Both the position numbers and the translations under genes were made by a program. 25,277 nt of DNA from Chryseobacterium sp. UBA6632 (GTDB lineage: Bacteria; Bacteroidota; Bacteroidia; Flavobacteriales; Weeksellaceae): assembly GCA_002455915.1 (NCBI GenBank), contig DKLU01000045.1, positions 1 to 25,277 on the forward strand. The letters run 5' to 3'. How positions within the stretch are numbered: position 1 is the stretch's first letter; every line of letters begins with the position of its first letter. The notes below the pieces were generated by a model. The model had not been told where the DNA came from and searched no databases. It saw nothing but the letters and a program-made list of their open reading frames with translations. Of the stretch, positions 24,265 to 25,277 are shown piece by piece.

Positions 24265-24444
24265 TAATGGAGGTAATGAATGATTATTGTTGTTTTAATT
24301 TATTATTGTGAATATTTTAAATTGTACTACTTAAAATTTGAATAAAATACCACAAAAAATAAATTTTAAGTAAAATGCAATTTTATGGCACAGCAATTGA
24401 ATAAGAATAAATACCAAATCACATACACAATATTAAATGAAATT

Positions 24445-24472
24445 AAAATCCTCGCAGTTTTGTGAGGATTTT
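24445..24472. terminator. Hairpin AAAATCCTC.../...GAGGATTTT
   Basis: AAAATCCTCGC (24445-24455) pairs with GTGAGGATTTT (24462-24472) at 10 of 11 positions over six bases. The flanking A and T tracts would let it work in both directions. It is about 180 bases past the dehydrogenase-like gene. Confidence 0.6.
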
Positions 24473-24507
24473 ACATTGAAAAAACACACCAATATATTTT
24501 TACGATT

Positions 24508-24540
24508 AGTCCTCAGTTTTTTGCTGAGGATTTTCTTTTT
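24508..24540 (+). terminator. Second hairpin CCTCAG.../...CTGAGG with T tract
   Basis: CCTCAG (24511-24516) pairs with CTGAGG (24524-24529), extended by three pairs including one wobble, over a seven-base loop, then TTTTCTTTTT. It resembles the hairpin 60 bases upstream in its CCTC/GAGGATTTT arms. Confidence 0.65.
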
Positions 24541-24582
24541 GTTAATTATTTCCCGAATTTTGGAATTGTATTAAATTAATTA

Positions 24583-24608
24583 GTAACTTGTTACAACGTT
24601 TTTAACGT
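24583..24608. promoter_or_regulatory. Two adjacent palindromes before the GG-leader peptide gene
   Basis: GTAAC-TT-GTTAC (24583-24594) and ACGTT-TTT-AACGT (24596-24608) are perfect inverted repeats separated by one base, 24-50 bases ahead of the ATG at 24633. Their place fits operator sites for dimeric regulators, which is inference. Chance occurrence in AT-rich DNA cannot be excluded. Confidence 0.4.
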
Positions 24609-24632
24609 AATTAATCACAAAAATTAATAACC

Positions 24633-24815
24633 ATGAAAAATTTAAGGAAACTTTCCAGAAAAAGATTAATCTCTATTAATGGAGGAATCGAAGTTTGTGT
24701 TCAGAATTGTTTTGTAGGATACAGAAAATGCTGTACGCGAGGAGTACCTTATTATTGTGCCCCTGTGGGCGAAGTTTGTAAATCACCAGGTGATCCTGGT
24801 GGTGATCCAATTTAA
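24633..24815 (+). CDS. GG-leader cysteine-rich secreted peptide (bacteriocin-like)
   Basis: The 60-residue precursor has a leader MKNLRKLSRKRLISINGG (1-18) ending in the double glycine cut by C39 peptidase-containing ABC exporters. MKNL-K-L-r--L--I-GG is the leader type I recall in Chryseobacterium 'bacteriocin-like' proteins. The 42-residue core has six Cys (22, 26, 33, 34, 42, 49) in the order C-x3-C-x6-CC-x7-C-x6-C, the framework of inhibitor cystine-knot (knottin) peptides. The tail is KSPGDPGGDPI. No exporter, immunity or modification gene is seen within the window. It has its own terminator and palindromes upstream. A toxic, antimicrobial or signalling role is inference. Confidence 0.85.
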   Translation: MKNLRKLSRKRLISINGGIEVCVQNCFVGYRKCCTRGVPYYCAPVGEVCKSPGDPGGDPI

Positions 24816-24825
24816 AATTTATTAT

Positions 24826-24856
24826 AGAGACTATCTTTTGGTAGTCTCTTTTTTTT
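24826..24856 (+). terminator. Rho-independent terminator of the GG-leader peptide gene
   Basis: AGAGACTA (24826-24833) and TAGTCTCT (24842-24849) form a perfect 8-bp stem over an eight-base loop, followed by a run of T. It starts 11 bases after the stop codon. Confidence 0.92.
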
Positions 24857-24991
24857 GCTTAAGGTTTGAAATGTGCCTTAATTTTTGATTAAAAGAATTT
24901 GTTTATCAATGAATTTATGCATTGAAGAGAAAATATGTTTTTACACGATATTTTACACGTTTGAATTTTTTGGTATAAAAATATAAAAAGC

Positions 24992-25026
24992 AAAAACCTC
25001 TGAAATAATCTATTTCAGAGGTTTTT
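24992..25026. terminator. Perfect 16-bp hairpin, bidirectional terminator-like
   Basis: AAAAACCTCTGAAATA (24992-25007) and its exact reverse complement (25011-25026) flank a three-base ATC loop. A and T tracts on either side allow action in both directions. It sits about 140 bases beyond the peptide gene's own terminator, so it is not needed for that gene. Confidence 0.7.
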
Positions 25027-25108
25027 TGTACCCATAACCGAAGAAATATCGAAACATTTGGTGGATGATTTAGAAAGAATTTCACAATTATTACCAACGA
25101 GATATTAA
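25004..25108 (+). pseudogene. Possible 3' remnant of a lost gene
   Basis: The frame from 25028 reads VPITEEISKHLVDDLERISQ and then LLPTRY before a TAA at 25106. It has an amphipathic, protein-like composition but no start codon, and a stop at 25001 closes it upstream inside the hairpin. It looks like the C-terminal end of a protein whose 5' part has been lost or replaced. I cannot name the parent family, and a chance frame of this length is possible. Confidence 0.3.
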
Positions 25109-25277
25109 ATCTTTTTATATAATAACAACTAAGAATTGGTAGATTCAACTGCTAGAACATTTGTTACAAATCTTTGTCCGCGATTACGGGCATTAACCAA
25201 ATTTGCAAAATATTGGATAATTAAAAATAAAAAATAGTAGTATTTTATTATAGGTGATATGTATACTAAAGCTAAAA

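Larger units (their letters stand above)
24265..24632. other. Non-coding region with paired hairpins and palindromes
   Basis: No convincing gene is seen. The region holds a 10-bp inverted repeat (CTTAAAATTT at 24330-24339 with 24361-24370), two terminator-like hairpins of similar sequence (24445-24472 and 24508-24532), and two palindromes just before the peptide gene (24583-24594 and 24596-24608). A 26-codon frame at 24385-24465 ends inside the first hairpin and has no other support. Confidence 0.6.
24857..25277. other. Non-coding right edge
   Basis: No intact gene is seen. The stretch contains a TTTTACACG direct repeat (24939-24947 and 24951-24959), a perfect 16-bp hairpin (24992-25026), a short protein-like frame without a start (25004-25108), and a palindrome ATTTGT-T-ACAAAT (25159-25171). 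An ATG at 25259 opens a frame that runs off the edge, too short to judge. Confidence 0.55.

Noticed and set aside
24385..24465. 26-codon frame MAQQLNKNKYQITYTILNEI... considered as a leader peptide
   Set aside because: It ends within a hairpin, has no promoter or distinctive composition, and lies in AT-rich DNA where such frames are expected by chance.
24939..24959. TTTTACACG direct repeat considered as CRISPR or iteron
   Set aside because: Only two copies at a 12-base period; no array and no replication or cas gene nearby.
24909..24986. Short frame MNLCIEEKICFYTIFYTFEF... downstream of the peptide gene, considered as a second peptide
   Set aside because: No GG leader or Cys pattern, and the region contains simple repeats.
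25175..25200. GC-richer patch CTTTGTCCGCGATTACGGGC considered as a tRNA arm
   Set aside because: No cloverleaf, T-loop or anticodon arm can be drawn around it.
25259..25277. ATG at the right edge (MYTKAK...) considered as the start of a further gene
   Set aside because: Only six codons are visible; nothing else supports it.

Overview
The window looks like chromosomal DNA of a Flavobacteriia member close to Chryseobacterium (Bacteroidota, Weeksellaceae). Genes are AT-rich. Shine-Dalgarno sequences are essentially absent. TAnnTTTG promoter elements recur just upstream of starts. Several proteins are Bacteroidota-specific: the DUF5458-type T6SS sheath protein, the gliding lipoprotein GldD, and a GG-leader 'bacteriocin-like' peptide. 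Short intergenic inverted repeats of kinds I remember from this group are also present. No IS element, rRNA, tRNA or CRISPR array was found.

Layout, left to right. 1-257 is non-coding and holds a dispersed hairpin element. 258-2354 is an M13 metallopeptidase lipoprotein. 2614-4446 is a two-gene contractile sheath unit (tssB-tssC) closed by a terminator and apparently cut off from the rest of a type VI locus. 4511-4978 is an unknown lipoprotein. 5118-6161 is mutY, with a TTG or frameshifted start behind a 96-bp inverted-repeat element. 6162-6472 is repeat-filled spacer. 6473-9446 is an envelope/metabolism block (gldD, a PfkB-family kinase, a SurA-like isomerase with two parvulin domains). 9537-11318 carries a 2-nitropropane dioxygenase-type flavoprotein and an alpha/beta hydrolase. 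11401-12349 on the minus strand holds a rhodanese and an HD-domain phosphohydrolase. 12473-13417 is queG. 13596-13676 (minus) is a possible 26-residue very basic micro-protein. 13792-14460 is a DUF2459/TIGR02117 protein. 14565-16320 is a tightly coupled SRPBCC gene and class I photolyase. 16518-22582 is a small hypothetical gene followed by a complete RND efflux operon (membrane-fusion lipoprotein, inner-membrane pump, outer-membrane lipoprotein channel). 22726-24264 has a conserved-looking hypothetical and a 6-phosphogluconate dehydrogenase-like reductase. 24265-25277 is mostly non-coding but contains a 60-residue GG-leader, six-cysteine peptide gene, several hairpins and a possible gene remnant.

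Most genes are housekeeping: DNA repair (MutY, photolyase), tRNA modification (QueG), envelope biogenesis (SurA, GldD) and efflux (RND). The most interesting parts are the orphan tssBC pair, the altered mutY start next to a repeat element, the mutY-gldD junction that lacks the ssb and gldE genes I recall between them in Flavobacterium, the basic micro-ORF at 13596-13676, and the secreted-peptide candidate at 24633-24815. The peptide's cysteine order (C-C-CC-C-C) matches the inhibitor cystine-knot framework. All family calls were made by eye from motifs, without database searches.
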